Shown: positions 53,440-60,386 of the stretch, in pieces | Numbering within the stretch: position 1 is the stretch's first letter | Layout of the letters: every line of letters starts with the position of its first letter | Source: Oscillospiraceae bacterium | GTDB lineage: Bacteria > Bacillota > Clostridia > Oscillospirales > Oscillospiraceae | Assembly (NCBI GenBank): GCA_015067435.1 | Contig: SVMM01000009.1 | Span: forward strand, 1 to 64,000 | Reading direction: 5' to 3' | Length of the DNA: 64,000 bases | Program-made: the position numbers and the translations under genes | The notes under the pieces: model-generated | Databases searched by the model: none | What the model saw: the letters and a program-made list of their open reading frames with translations, nothing else | Told to the model about the DNA's origin: nothing

Positions 53440-54939
53440 ATGACCATGAACGAAGCAAAGGAAAAGCTGGTATCCGTCCAGCAGAAGATGGCGGCGTATG
53501 GCCACGCCATGAGCGTGATCTACTACGACGGCGTGACGGGCGCGCCCAAGGGCGTCGCGGACAACCGCGCGCAGACGCTCGGCATCCTCAGCCAGGAGAT
53601 GTACGAGCTTGCCACGGGTAAGGACACCATCGACATGCTGGAGTTCCTTGACGCGAACGGCGCGGAGCTGAACGAACACGAGAAGCGCGAGGTTTTCCTC
53701 ATGCTCAAGGATACCCGCCAGATGCAGAAGATCCCCAAGGACGAGTACGTCGCCTTCCAGAAGCTGATGGTCGAGGCGGACGACATCTGGCACAGGGCGA
53801 AGGAGACGAACGACTGGCCGCTGTTCGAGCCGGTGCTGGAGAAGGTCTTCGACTTCCACAAGAAGATCGCCGCATGGTGCGAGCCGGAGAAGGACGCCTA
53901 CGACTACTGGCTCGACCGCTACGAGGAGGGGCTGACGAAGGAGCGCTGCGAGGCGTTCTTCGCCGCCCTGCGCGAGCATATCGTGCCGCTGCTCAAGAAG
54001 GTGCTTTCGAAGCCGCAGCTCGACAACAGCGTGCTCAAGGGCCATTTCCCCGCCGCGGAGCAGGAGAAGTTCTCCTACGACCTGATGAAGCTCATCGGCC
54101 TCGACCTCGATCGCGTGGGCCTCGCCACGACGGAGCACCCGTTCACCACGAGCCTCGGCTCCCACCTCGACGAGCGCATCACGACGCACTACCACGAGGA
54201 CGACTTTTCCAACTCGATGTACAGCGTCGTCCACGAGGGCGGCCACGCGCTCTACGACACGGGCAGCGCCCGCGAGCTTGCCTACACGGTGCTCGACTGC
54301 GGCGTGTCCATGGGCATCCACGAGAGCCAGAGCCGCTTTTACGAGAACATCATCGGTCGCAGCCGCGCGTTCTGCGAGTACATCTTTCCGGTCGCGCAGG
54401 GCTATTTCCCGGAGCTGAAGAGCCATACCGCCGAGGAGTTCTACCGCGCCGTCAACCGCGCGGAGCCGGGCCTCATCCGCATCGAGGCGGACGAGCTGAC
54501 CTATGCGCTGCACATCATGGTGCGCTACGAGCTGGAAAAGCGCGTGTTCGCCGGCGAGCTGGAGGTTCGCGACCTGCCCGCGGAGTGGAACCGGCTCTAT
54601 CAGGAGTACCTCGGCGTGGACGTGCCCGACGACAGGCGCGGCGTGCTGCAGGACAGCCACTGGGCGGGCGGCAACATCGGCTATTTCCCGTCCTACGCCC
54701 TCGGCAGCGCCTACGGCGCGCAGTACCTGCGCAAGATGAAGGAGACCGTCGACGTCGACGCCTGCGTGCGCGCGGGCAACTTCAAGCCCATCAACGACTG
54801 GCTGCGCGAGCGCATCTGGCAGTACGGCAGCCTGATGAAGCCCGCGGAGGTCTTCCGGAACGCGACGGGGGAGGAGTTCGACCCCACGGTGTTCACGGCA
54901 TATCTGGAGGAGAAGTACACCGAGCTGTACGGACTGTGA
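53440..54939 (+). CDS. M32 family metallocarboxypeptidase
   Basis: A 499-residue cytoplasmic carboxypeptidase (thermostable carboxypeptidase Taq type). The zinc motif HEXXH is HEGGHALYD near residue 264, with the third ligand Glu in IHESQSRFYEN about 30 residues later. DELTYALHIMVRYELEK and HWAGGNIGYFPSYALG are family signatures. Length is normal. It starts after AAGGAGG. It would trim peptides, which fits an amino-acid-using anaerobe and the neighbouring CstA-type uptake gene. Confidence 0.93.
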   Translation: MTMNEAKEKLVSVQQKMAAYGHAMSVIYYDGVTGAPKGVADNRAQTLGILSQEMYELATGKDTIDMLEFLDANGAELNEHEKREVFLMLKDTRQMQKIPKDEYVAFQKLMVEADDIWHRAKETNDWPLFEPVLEKVFDFHKKIAAWCEPEKDAYDYWLDRYEEGLTKERCEAFFAALREHIVPLLKKVLSKPQLDNSVLKGHFPAAEQEKFSYDLMKLIGLDLDRVGLATTEHPFTTSLGSHLDERITTHYHEDDFSNSMYSVVHEGGHALYDTGSARELAYTVLDCGVSMGIHESQSRFYENIIGRSRAFCEYIFPVAQGYFPELKSHTAEEFYRAVNRAEPGLIRIEADELTYALHIMVRYELEKRVFAGELEVRDLPAEWNRLYQEYLGVDVPDDRRGVLQDSHWAGGNIGYFPSYALGSAYGAQYLRKMKETVDVDACVRAGNFKPINDWLRERIWQYGSLMKPAEVFRNATGEEFDPTVFTAYLEEKYTELYGL

Positions 54940-54948
54940 GAAAAAGCG

Positions 54949-54989
54949 GTTCGACGGGGCGCCTGCATGGCGCAGGCGCCCCGTCGAAC
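54949..54989. terminator. Long hairpin between the M32 gene and the tRNA cluster
   Basis: A perfect 18-bp stem (arms 54949-54966 and 54972-54989). A-runs flank it on the plus strand, so as a T-tailed terminator it works only leftward; as a strong hairpin it may still stop the M32 transcript. Confidence 0.55.
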
Positions 54990-55020
54990 GAAAAAAGCGG
55001 AAAAACATGGCGAAAAGCTC

Positions 55021-55050
55021 TTGACAAAACGGGCAGGGCTTTGGTATACT
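55021..55050 (+). promoter_or_regulatory. Promoter of the tRNA cluster
   Basis: TTGACA, 18 bases, TATACT, 31 bases before tRNA-Met. Confidence 0.85.
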
Positions 55051-55080
55051 AACCGTTGTCCTGCGCGGCAGGCGTATTTG

Positions 55081-55157
55081 GCGGCATAGCTCAGTTGGCT
55101 AGAGCATGCGGTTCATACCCGCAGTGTCCCCGGTTCGAATCCAGGTGCCGCTACCAA
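55081..55157 (+). tRNA. tRNA-Met (anticodon CAT, elongator type)
   Basis: A 77-base cloverleaf with acceptor GGCGGCA/TGCCGCT, anticodon stem TGCGG/CCGCA with loop TTCATAC, and encoded CCA. Initiator features (mismatched 1-72, GGG/CCC anticodon stem) are absent. The T-stem has one C-A mismatch (CCCGG with CCAGG). A lysidine-modified Ile tRNA is the alternative reading. Confidence 0.88.
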
Positions 55158-55324
55158 AGCCGCGGGACGTCCGAAAGGGCGTCCCGCGCGCTTAAACCCC
55201 GTATTCTCCCGTATCTCCGAGCGAAACCCAGCGAAGCGCTTTTGCGAGGAAGAGGAGGCACGACGGAGTGAACGAGACCTCGCGCTCGCGCGGGGGCGAG
55301 TGATACGGAGTCCGTGCCGACGAC
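55158..55324 (+). other. GC-rich hairpins between tRNA-Met and tRNA-Glu
   Basis: There is no gene. A hairpin GCGGGACGTCC/GGGCGTCCCGC lies at 55162-55187, and a larger imperfect one (GGCACG with CGTGCC) spans about 55256-55320. The spacer is unusually long for a tRNA operon; the hairpins may be processing signals or a REP-like repeat. Confidence 0.4.
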
Positions 55325-55399
55325 GGCCCGTTGGTCAAGTGGTTAAGACACGGCCCTTTCACGGCTGTAACATGGGTTCGAATCCCGTACGGGTCACCA
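55325..55399 (+). tRNA. tRNA-Glu (anticodon TTC)
   Basis: A 75-base cloverleaf: acceptor GGCCCGT/ACGGGTC, anticodon stem CGGCC/GGCTG with loop CTTTCAC, T-arm ATGGG/CCCGT with TTCGAAT, encoded CCA. Confidence 0.95.
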
Positions 55400-55427
55400 C
55401 GCGGGGCGCGCGGCGTCCCGCTCATAT

Positions 55428-55504
55428 GGAGGCTTAGCTCAGCTGGTTAGAGCGCCTGCTTCACACGCAGGAGGTCACTGGTTCGAGTCCAGCAGTCTCC
55501 ACCA
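55428..55504 (+). tRNA. tRNA-Val (anticodon CAC), attachment site of the island
   Basis: A 77-base cloverleaf: acceptor GGAGGCT/AGTCTCC, anticodon stem CCTGC/GCAGG with loop TTCACAC, T-arm ACTGG/CCAGC (one A-C mismatch), encoded CCA. A tyrosine integrase gene pointing toward its 3' end begins 180 bases away, the standard layout of integration into a tRNA 3' end. Confidence 0.93.
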
Positions 55505-55552
55505 GAAAAGTTCCGAAGATTGGCCGATATGGTTGATTTTCGGAACTTTTTC
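55505..55552 (+). terminator. Terminator of the tRNA cluster
   Basis: Stem AAAGTTCCGAA with TTCGGAACTTT followed by TTCTA. It starts two bases after the tRNA-Val CCA. Confidence 0.8.
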
Positions 55553-55684
55553 TATACTGTCCGTTTGATTGGACTCAAGCGTTTTCCCGCATTTTGAGGT
55601 AATTTTTCCCAATTTTGCGGGAAAAGTGTGGGAAAAATTTTTGACCACCTGCTTACAGAAATGACCAACTGCGTACAGAGGCTT

Positions 55685-56746
55685 TCACATCGCCGCGCGA
55701 ACCTTTTCGATGGTCGTCTGCTCGCGGGATGCGCGATCATAATGCGTATACACCCGGAGCGTCATATCCACCGAGCTGTGCCCGGCAAGGTACTGGATCT
55801 CCTTGATGTCCAGCCCCGCCTCAAAGAGCCGGGTGATGTAGGTGTGGCGGAGGATGTGCGCCGTGACGTGCCGCTCGGGCAGCTCGCGCTCGATCAGCCG
55901 CCACATGCTCTTATAAGAGGAGACGGTCATGGGCTGGTGGTTCTGCATGGCGAGGATGTACTGCGAGTGCGTGCGCTTCTTCTCGGCAAGCAGATGCGCT
56001 TCCAGCGTCTCGGTGAGCGGAATGTCGCGCCGACCGGCCTTGGTTTTCAGCTCGTCGGAGAGCTTTGTGCCGCCGCGCATCAGCACGGCGTTGCGGCGGA
56101 CGTGGATAAGCTTCTTCTCGAAATCCACGTCGTCCCATTTCAGCGCGAGGATTTCGCCGCGCCGCATCCCCGTGTTGAGCGCGATCAGAAGGAAGGTCTT
56201 GGCGCGCGGGTTCCTGACGCGCTCGATCAGCTTCTCGCACTCCTGCGGCGTCAGCGCAGTCTTTTCCTGCGTCTTCTTGCCACCGGGTTTGAGCATACTG
56301 CTGACCGGGGAGCGGACGATCAGGCCGTTTTCCTGCGCCGCCTTGAAAATGCTACGCAGGTTGATGAGAACCTTGGACTGCAGGCTGTTGCTCTTTCCGA
56401 CGAGCCCGGACATGATCGCCTGGATCTGCATCGGCGTGATGTCCTGCAGGCGGTAACCGCCGATGACCGGCAGGATGTGCTGGTTGAGGATGTACTTGAC
56501 CATCTCCTGGCTCTTATCACGAAGATAGGGCTTTTTGTACACGTCGTACCACATCTGCGCGAAGTGTCCGAAGGTCTCCTCGCTGCACACGTCCACGCCG
56601 GAGTGCGTGAGGATCCTGACCTCCATGACCTTGTCGTCCAGTTCCTCCTGCGTCTTGGCATAGACCTCCTTGCGCTCACCGTTGGGGAGTTGAAGTGTCT
56701 TGCGCTTGTACTGATATTTTTTCGTCTGCGTATTGTTGGTTGCCAT
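55685..56746 (-). CDS. Tyrosine integrase of the island
   Basis: A 353-residue integrase: an N-terminal AP2-like arm-binding part (YQYKRKTLQLPNGERK), a SAM-like core-binding domain (60-160), and a catalytic domain with Arg in GMRRGEIL, HILRHTYITR, GHSSVDMTL and the nucleophile Tyr in VYTHYD. It fits the Tn916/phage-type integrases that use tRNA 3' ends. The start follows AAAGGAG. It reads toward tRNA-Val. Confidence 0.93.
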   Translation of the reverse strand: MATNNTQTKKYQYKRKTLQLPNGERKEVYAKTQEELDDKVMEVRILTHSGVDVCSEETFGHFAQMWYDVYKKPYLRDKSQEMVKYILNQHILPVIGGYRLQDITPMQIQAIMSGLVGKSNSLQSKVLINLRSIFKAAQENGLIVRSPVSSMLKPGGKKTQEKTALTPQECEKLIERVRNPRAKTFLLIALNTGMRRGEILALKWDDVDFEKKLIHVRRNAVLMRGGTKLSDELKTKAGRRDIPLTETLEAHLLAEKKRTHSQYILAMQNHQPMTVSSYKSMWRLIERELPERHVTAHILRHTYITRLFEAGLDIKEIQYLAGHSSVDMTLRVYTHYDRASREQTTIEKVRAAM

Positions 56747-56949
56747 AGTTGGGCGTTCTCCTTTCGATAACGCCCTGCGGATATCGTACTACCTGTATTT
56801 TACGTCCGCAGGGGCGGAAAGACAATAGGTTTTTGCTATTTTGGCTATGCGATTTTTGCAGAAGCAGGCGGCAAAACTCGTGCAGGATCGGCACGGTTAA
56901 GCCGGATCTCAACATGCGTCTGCTGCGGTTTCTGCATGACCAGTGAGAA

Positions 56950-57381
56950 TTACAGGCCTTCGATGATGTGCAGATCTTGCCCGGATATTCTATATGTAGC
57001 CATGCCAGCCTTCGCTATAGGGAACGTTGCAGGCAGGATTCCCTTCCACGCAAAGCTGAAATGATAGATGTTTTTCTCCCGGGTGGTTCTTCCGGAATAG
57101 CGGAGAATAAAGCCCGCGTTTTCCAGCGCCCTGACGTAATTCCAAAACGATCTGGCGGCGATGCCGTATTTTTTCGCTGTGGAGGCGGGAAAGCAGAAGG
57201 TTCGGTGACCTTTGCTTTCCGTTGCCATGCAGAGATACAGGTTCTTTGCACCGTCAGGCAGGGACTGGTATGCCTTGGAATGGTACAGGGAGCTGCCGGC
57301 CTGTATGAAGCTGGTCTCGTTGTTGTCCGGGTCGGCAGACAGCCAGCCGACGATCTGAGCCTTTTTCCTGCGCCTGCTCAT
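56950..57381 (-). CDS. Helix-turn-helix-like protein beside the excisionase
   Basis: A 143-residue basic protein (MSRRRKKAQIVGWL). The middle (SLPDGAKNLYLCMATESKG, then STAKKYGIAARSFWNYVRALENAGFI) looks like a replication-initiator or DnaD-type winged helix. It overlaps the excisionase gene by four bases (ATGA), so the two are co-translated. It may be a replication or transcription factor of the island. The ATG at 57381 follows AAGGAG by 11 bases; a GTG at 57393 is the alternative. Confidence 0.6.
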   Translation of the reverse strand: MSRRRKKAQIVGWLSADPDNNETSFIQAGSSLYHSKAYQSLPDGAKNLYLCMATESKGHRTFCFPASTAKKYGIAARSFWNYVRALENAGFILRYSGRTTREKNIYHFSFAWKGILPATFPIAKAGMATYRISGQDLHIIEGL

Positions 57382-57614
57382 TGGATGCGCCACTCCTTCC
57401 TGATCTCGCTTTCGCGGGCGGGCGCGGGAACGGCGGTGCCTTCAAGGTACGCCTCCAGCGCTTCGATGGTGACGAGGTACTTCTTCCCGACCCGCACGCA
57501 GGGCACCTTCCCGGTGCGCAGCAGCGTGCGAATGGCATATTCGGTCAGGGCGGTCTGCGGATCGACGCTCTTGAAGTGCGCCGCAGCCTCCTTGATGGTT
57601 CTCGTATGGATCAT
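57378..57614 (-). CDS. Excisionase-family DNA-binding protein
   Basis: A 78-residue protein with the MerR/excisionase-like fold: TEYAIRTLLRTGKVPCVRVG, then KKYLVTIEALEAYL. It likely bends DNA to direct the integrase toward excision. The start follows CAAAGGAG. It begins the short operon that ends with the integrase. Confidence 0.82.
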   Translation of the reverse strand: MIHTRTIKEAAAHFKSVDPQTALTEYAIRTLLRTGKVPCVRVGKKYLVTIEALEAYLEGTAVPAPARESEIRKEWRIQ

Positions 57615-57770
57615 GGCGAAAACTCCTTTGCAAATTGATGATGAAGGTGCAAGGCGGATCCTTCCTTACCCCCACGTAATAAATGGAGAAAAAACGAAGC
57701 CTTTTTAAGGGAGCAGTCGTGAAGGATCGACGGTTTGCACAGAAACAGTTGCGAAATTCGCATAAGGCAC

Positions 57771-58694
57771 CTATTCAGCCTCGCCCTTGCGCTTCTTCCC
57801 AGCCGACGCGAGATAAATGTCCGTCACGTCGGCGCGCTCATGCCCAAGCAGGCGGGAGACCGCAAAGTGCGCCTCCAGCGCCCCGGTGCCGTTCTCAGTC
57901 AGAGTGTGGTACTTGACCGCCGCGTAGGTGTGCCGCAGCCCGTGGAAGGTCAGATTCGCCTCGCGGTCGGGATCGGCAATCCCGTCGCGGTGCTTGATGA
58001 TGAACAGCTGGACGCCGTTGATTGCGCGGTCGGTCGGCACGTCGTCCGGAACGAACAGTTTGTGCCCGCGCTCCGTTTTATTGAGCATCCTCCGAAGGGC
58101 AATGCGGACACGATCATCCTCAATGGGAACGGTGCGAATCTTGCCGCCCTTGCCCTTGACGGTGATGGCATCCTCGCGCAGCGCGCGCTCCGCCGTGGCT
58201 GTATCGAGCCTCATGACTTCGTGGATGCGCAGACCGGCATAGCGGCCGAGATAGAGCGCGCAGGCGATGTCGTCGCGACCCTCGCCGACCGCCTTGCCGA
58301 TCATGCGGTTGAACTCCGTCGCGCTCCACGTCCGGTCCACGCCGCCAAAGCGCCGACGCTCCAGCTCGACGCTCAACTCGTCGTTGTCCGGCAGCCGGTA
58401 CTTCGCGTTCATCTTTTCGTGGAAGAAGCGGATCGCCGCCAAGTCGGTCTTGATTGTGCTCGCCGACTTCCCATGCTCCTGCATGTACTCCACATACGCG
58501 ACAAAATGCTTCCCGCTGACGTTCGAGAGCTTCTGCATCCGATACTCCTCAGCCAAGAACCGGCAAAACCGCTTCATCGCCTCATAGTACCGATCCCTCG
58601 TCCGAAAGGCTCCCTGCCTGTTATGCCTTGCCAGCCTGTCCAGCTGGTCGACAAGAGCGTTATAGATGCCCCTGTCCTTCTCGTTGATCTTCAT
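57771..58694 (-). CDS. Second tyrosine recombinase
   Basis: A 307-residue recombinase with a SAM-like N-terminal domain (AFRTRDRYYEAMKRFCRFLA) and a catalytic domain: Arg in AGLRIHEV, FHGLRHTYA, LLGHERADVTDIYLA with the nucleophile Tyr. It has no arm-binding domain, so it is XerC/D-like in build. The ATG at 58694 follows TTTGGAGGAA; the longer frame was dropped. It may resolve, invert or transpose DNA within the island. It lies downstream of the RNA array. Confidence 0.88.
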   Translation of the reverse strand: MKINEKDRGIYNALVDQLDRLARHNRQGAFRTRDRYYEAMKRFCRFLAEEYRMQKLSNVSGKHFVAYVEYMQEHGKSASTIKTDLAAIRFFHEKMNAKYRLPDNDELSVELERRRFGGVDRTWSATEFNRMIGKAVGEGRDDIACALYLGRYAGLRIHEVMRLDTATAERALREDAITVKGKGGKIRTVPIEDDRVRIALRRMLNKTERGHKLFVPDDVPTDRAINGVQLFIIKHRDGIADPDREANLTFHGLRHTYAAVKYHTLTENGTGALEAHFAVSRLLGHERADVTDIYLASAGKKRKGEAE

Positions 58695-58854
58695 ATCGTA
58701 TTCCTCCAAAATGTCTGATTCCCAGAGAGAGCGCAATCCATCCGCCTGCATTCCCAGACCATTTCCGGCCCGTTTCCACAGAAACGCAAGCTCAAGACTG
58801 CCAGAAACCCTGATAATCAGGCACTTTGCAGGAACACCCGCGCATCTGTCTCCA

Positions 58855-59232
58855 TTATGAAATTGGGCGTTTAGTACGTTCACCGCACAGGGTATCGCTC
58901 CCTGCCGCAGCGTCAGACGAAGCTCCGGCGCTGCGCGCGGTCGACACAACCGCTGGTATCGGTCGCGGCGGAGTTGCGCCGCGTGTGTCGGTTGATCCGC
59001 CCGGCAGCGGATCGGTGCGAGGGAACGTCTGCATGACCGAAACCGCGATCAGGGACAAGCCCGCGCAGATCCATGTGCGCTTAGCGCCGGTAAGAGCGCT
59101 CTGCGCTTTCATGGAATCCGCATGACCGTGGCATACAGACCGGGACTGCCAAGATCCCTTGGTGCTCTTCGCCCCGCACCCATGGGCAGTCAAATTCTTC
59201 TCCTCTGCGGTCCTAACCAAGCTGGCGCGCAT
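58855..59232 (-). CDS. Hypothetical one-segment membrane protein
   Basis: A 125-residue frame with an excellent ribosome site (AAAGGAGG, eight bases before ATG 59232). The N-terminal 50 residues are basic and hydrophilic, then one membrane segment (WICAGLSLIAVSVMQTF, about 55-72), then a Pro/Ser/Ala-rich tail. Not recognised. It lies between RNA copy A and the second recombinase and could be expressed by read-through of copy A. Codon quality alone does not prove it is real. Confidence 0.45.
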   Translation of the reverse strand: MRASLVRTAEEKNLTAHGCGAKSTKGSWQSRSVCHGHADSMKAQSALTGAKRTWICAGLSLIAVSVMQTFPRTDPLPGGSTDTRGATPPRPIPAVVSTARSAGASSDAAAGSDTLCGERTKRPIS

Positions 59233-59312
59233 AACGCTCGCCTCCTTTCTTCGTCTCCATTCAGCCCCCTCCGGCACGGTCTTGGCAAACCGACGCCATC
59301 AGCGGAGGCAAA

Positions 59313-59500
59313 TACAAAACGAGGGCGTACATTTCGTACACTCTCGTCTCCTACAGTCGTTCTCTGGGATCACCGCCGGAAGGCAGGCTTTCCCAGATCA
59401 CATATTCAAGGCATAGACAGACTACACCCACTGCCTGAGTCACAGACTCTCGGCTCACTGCTTAGTAAGTGCCCAACGCGGGAGACAATCTAATAAGAAC
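59313..59500 (-). ncRNA. Structured RNA copy A of a three-copy array
   Basis: A leftward unit with a TACAAT -10 (59507-59512). The RNA starts with the conserved box CTTATTAGATT (59487-59497), a CCC/GGG hairpin, a second box (CTTACTAAGCAG, 59458-59469), GACTCAGGC (59433-59441), a further stem (TCTGGGA with TCCCAGA) and ends at a clear T-tailed terminator (59313-59347). Copies B and C share the same boxes. The -35 is weak. It may be a free small RNA or the leader of the gene at 59232. Confidence 0.6.
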
Positions 59501-59672
59501 AATGCCATTGTAGCGCCGCTCTTACAGATCATCTATAATACCTAAATCTATAAAGGGAAAATTGCGCATGGCTCTCAAACGCAGTGTTCATGCGGGTTTG
59601 CGGTCTCTGCGGTCTTCTAACCGACGAAAAAAGCTTTTCGTCATCTAAAAATTATCTGGGCTGTGCAGCCAT

Positions 59673-59774
59673 AAAAAAGGGTGCACTACGTCCATGGTGC
59701 CTGAGTCATCGCTCATAGGCTCACTGCTTAATAAGATCCCTCAATTCCGGGATAAGGATAATCTAATAAGAACA
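59673..59774 (-). ncRNA. Structured RNA copy B
   Basis: Same 5' core: CTTATTAGATT (59761-59771), an ATCCC/GGGAT hairpin, CTTATTAAGCAG (59724-59735), GACTCAGGC (59699-59707), ending at a run of six T. It has the best promoter of the three. A second T-rich hairpin at 59623-59642 could be a back-up terminator. Confidence 0.65.
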
Positions 59775-59780
59775 AGGTCA

Positions 59781-59809
59781 TTATACCGGATGAATTTTCA
59801 TCTGTAAAT
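59781..59809 (-). promoter_or_regulatory. Promoter of RNA copy B
   Basis: TTTACA, 17 bases, perfect TATAAT on the minus strand. In all three copies the -10 begins exactly ten bases from the CTTATTAGATT box. Confidence 0.8.
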
Positions 59810-59943
59810 GATACCAGAATCCGACCTTCCCTTTGCAAAACCCGCATGTTTGGCCGTGATTTGCCCTGCCGCATCGGATTTCAAATTCTCTCGGCTATTC
59901 GATTTCGCGGGCAAACCAGCCTTTCAGGTCGTATTCGGAAGCG

Positions 59944-60207
59944 AAAAGGGCATAGTAAGCCCTATGTCTCGCCGTTCCTCCCTCGTTTACTCCGCCCTCA
60001 TTTACTCCGCCCTGGAATCAAGTTCATTGTAGCACCACGGATCGGAGCGTGTATAGTTGGAGTTTTTCCAACAGTGAACCAAATCACGGCCGAACAGGGC
60101 AGCGCCCATGCCGACCACGCCCGAGACTCATGCTCAAGGGCCTGCTGCTTAATACGTCCCCGGCCGCTCCATCGAGGGTTGCGGGGAAAGCAAAATCTAA
60201 TAAGTAC
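59944..60207 (-). ncRNA. Structured RNA copy C
   Basis: Core boxes CTTATTAGATT (60194-60204), a CCCC/GGGG hairpin with a longer loop, TATTAAGCAG (60146-60155) and GTCTCGGGC (60119-60127). Promoter TTGCGA, 18 bases, TATACT (60214-60243). The 3' end is uncertain: a hairpin AGGGC/GCCCT with TTT near 59944-59963 is the first terminator-like signal. Confidence 0.5.
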
Positions 60208-60301
60208 ACGGATAGTATAAATCGCGGCACCAAGGCTTCGCAACAATACCGAAATCCGGCAGGAAGGGTGCAAAAACGTGCAGGGGCGATTTGCTCGGCG
60301 G

Positions 60302-60369
60302 ATTGCAACATATCACACGCGTGCAATAATTATGCTTGACAGCATTACACGCGTGTGATATGTTGCAAT
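60302..60369. repeat. 22-bp perfect inverted repeat operator
   Basis: Arms at 60302-60323 and 60348-60369 are perfect inverted copies, each with the core CACACGCGTG, separated by 24 bases. The right arm covers the spacer and -10 of the promoter of the next gene. Each arm is itself nearly palindromic, so two dimers could bind. Confidence 0.85.
60336..60364 (+). promoter_or_regulatory. Promoter of the AlbA_2 regulator gene
   Basis: TTGACA, 17 bases, TATGTT. The -10 and most of the spacer lie in the right arm of the inverted repeat. Confidence 0.75.
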
Positions 60370-60386
60370 AAACGAAACAGGAGGGG

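Noticed and set aside
54949-54989. The long hairpin as end of a transposable element
   Set aside because: There is no target duplication or transposase next to it; a transcription-related hairpin is enough.
50794-55008. A 1404-codon leftward open frame across cstA and the M32 peptidase
   Set aside because: It runs antisense to two clear genes with strong motifs and is low-complexity Arg/Ala/Asp/His sequence.
59313-59512. Copies A-C as tandem recombination sites of the second tyrosine recombinase only
   Set aside because: The fixed -10 to box distance, terminators and variable hairpin loop fit transcription units better. I keep it as the main alternative, not as a feature.
59313-60243. Retron or diversity-generating retroelement as the explanation of the RNA array
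   Set aside because: There is no reverse transcriptase gene in the window and no variable-repeat/template pair.
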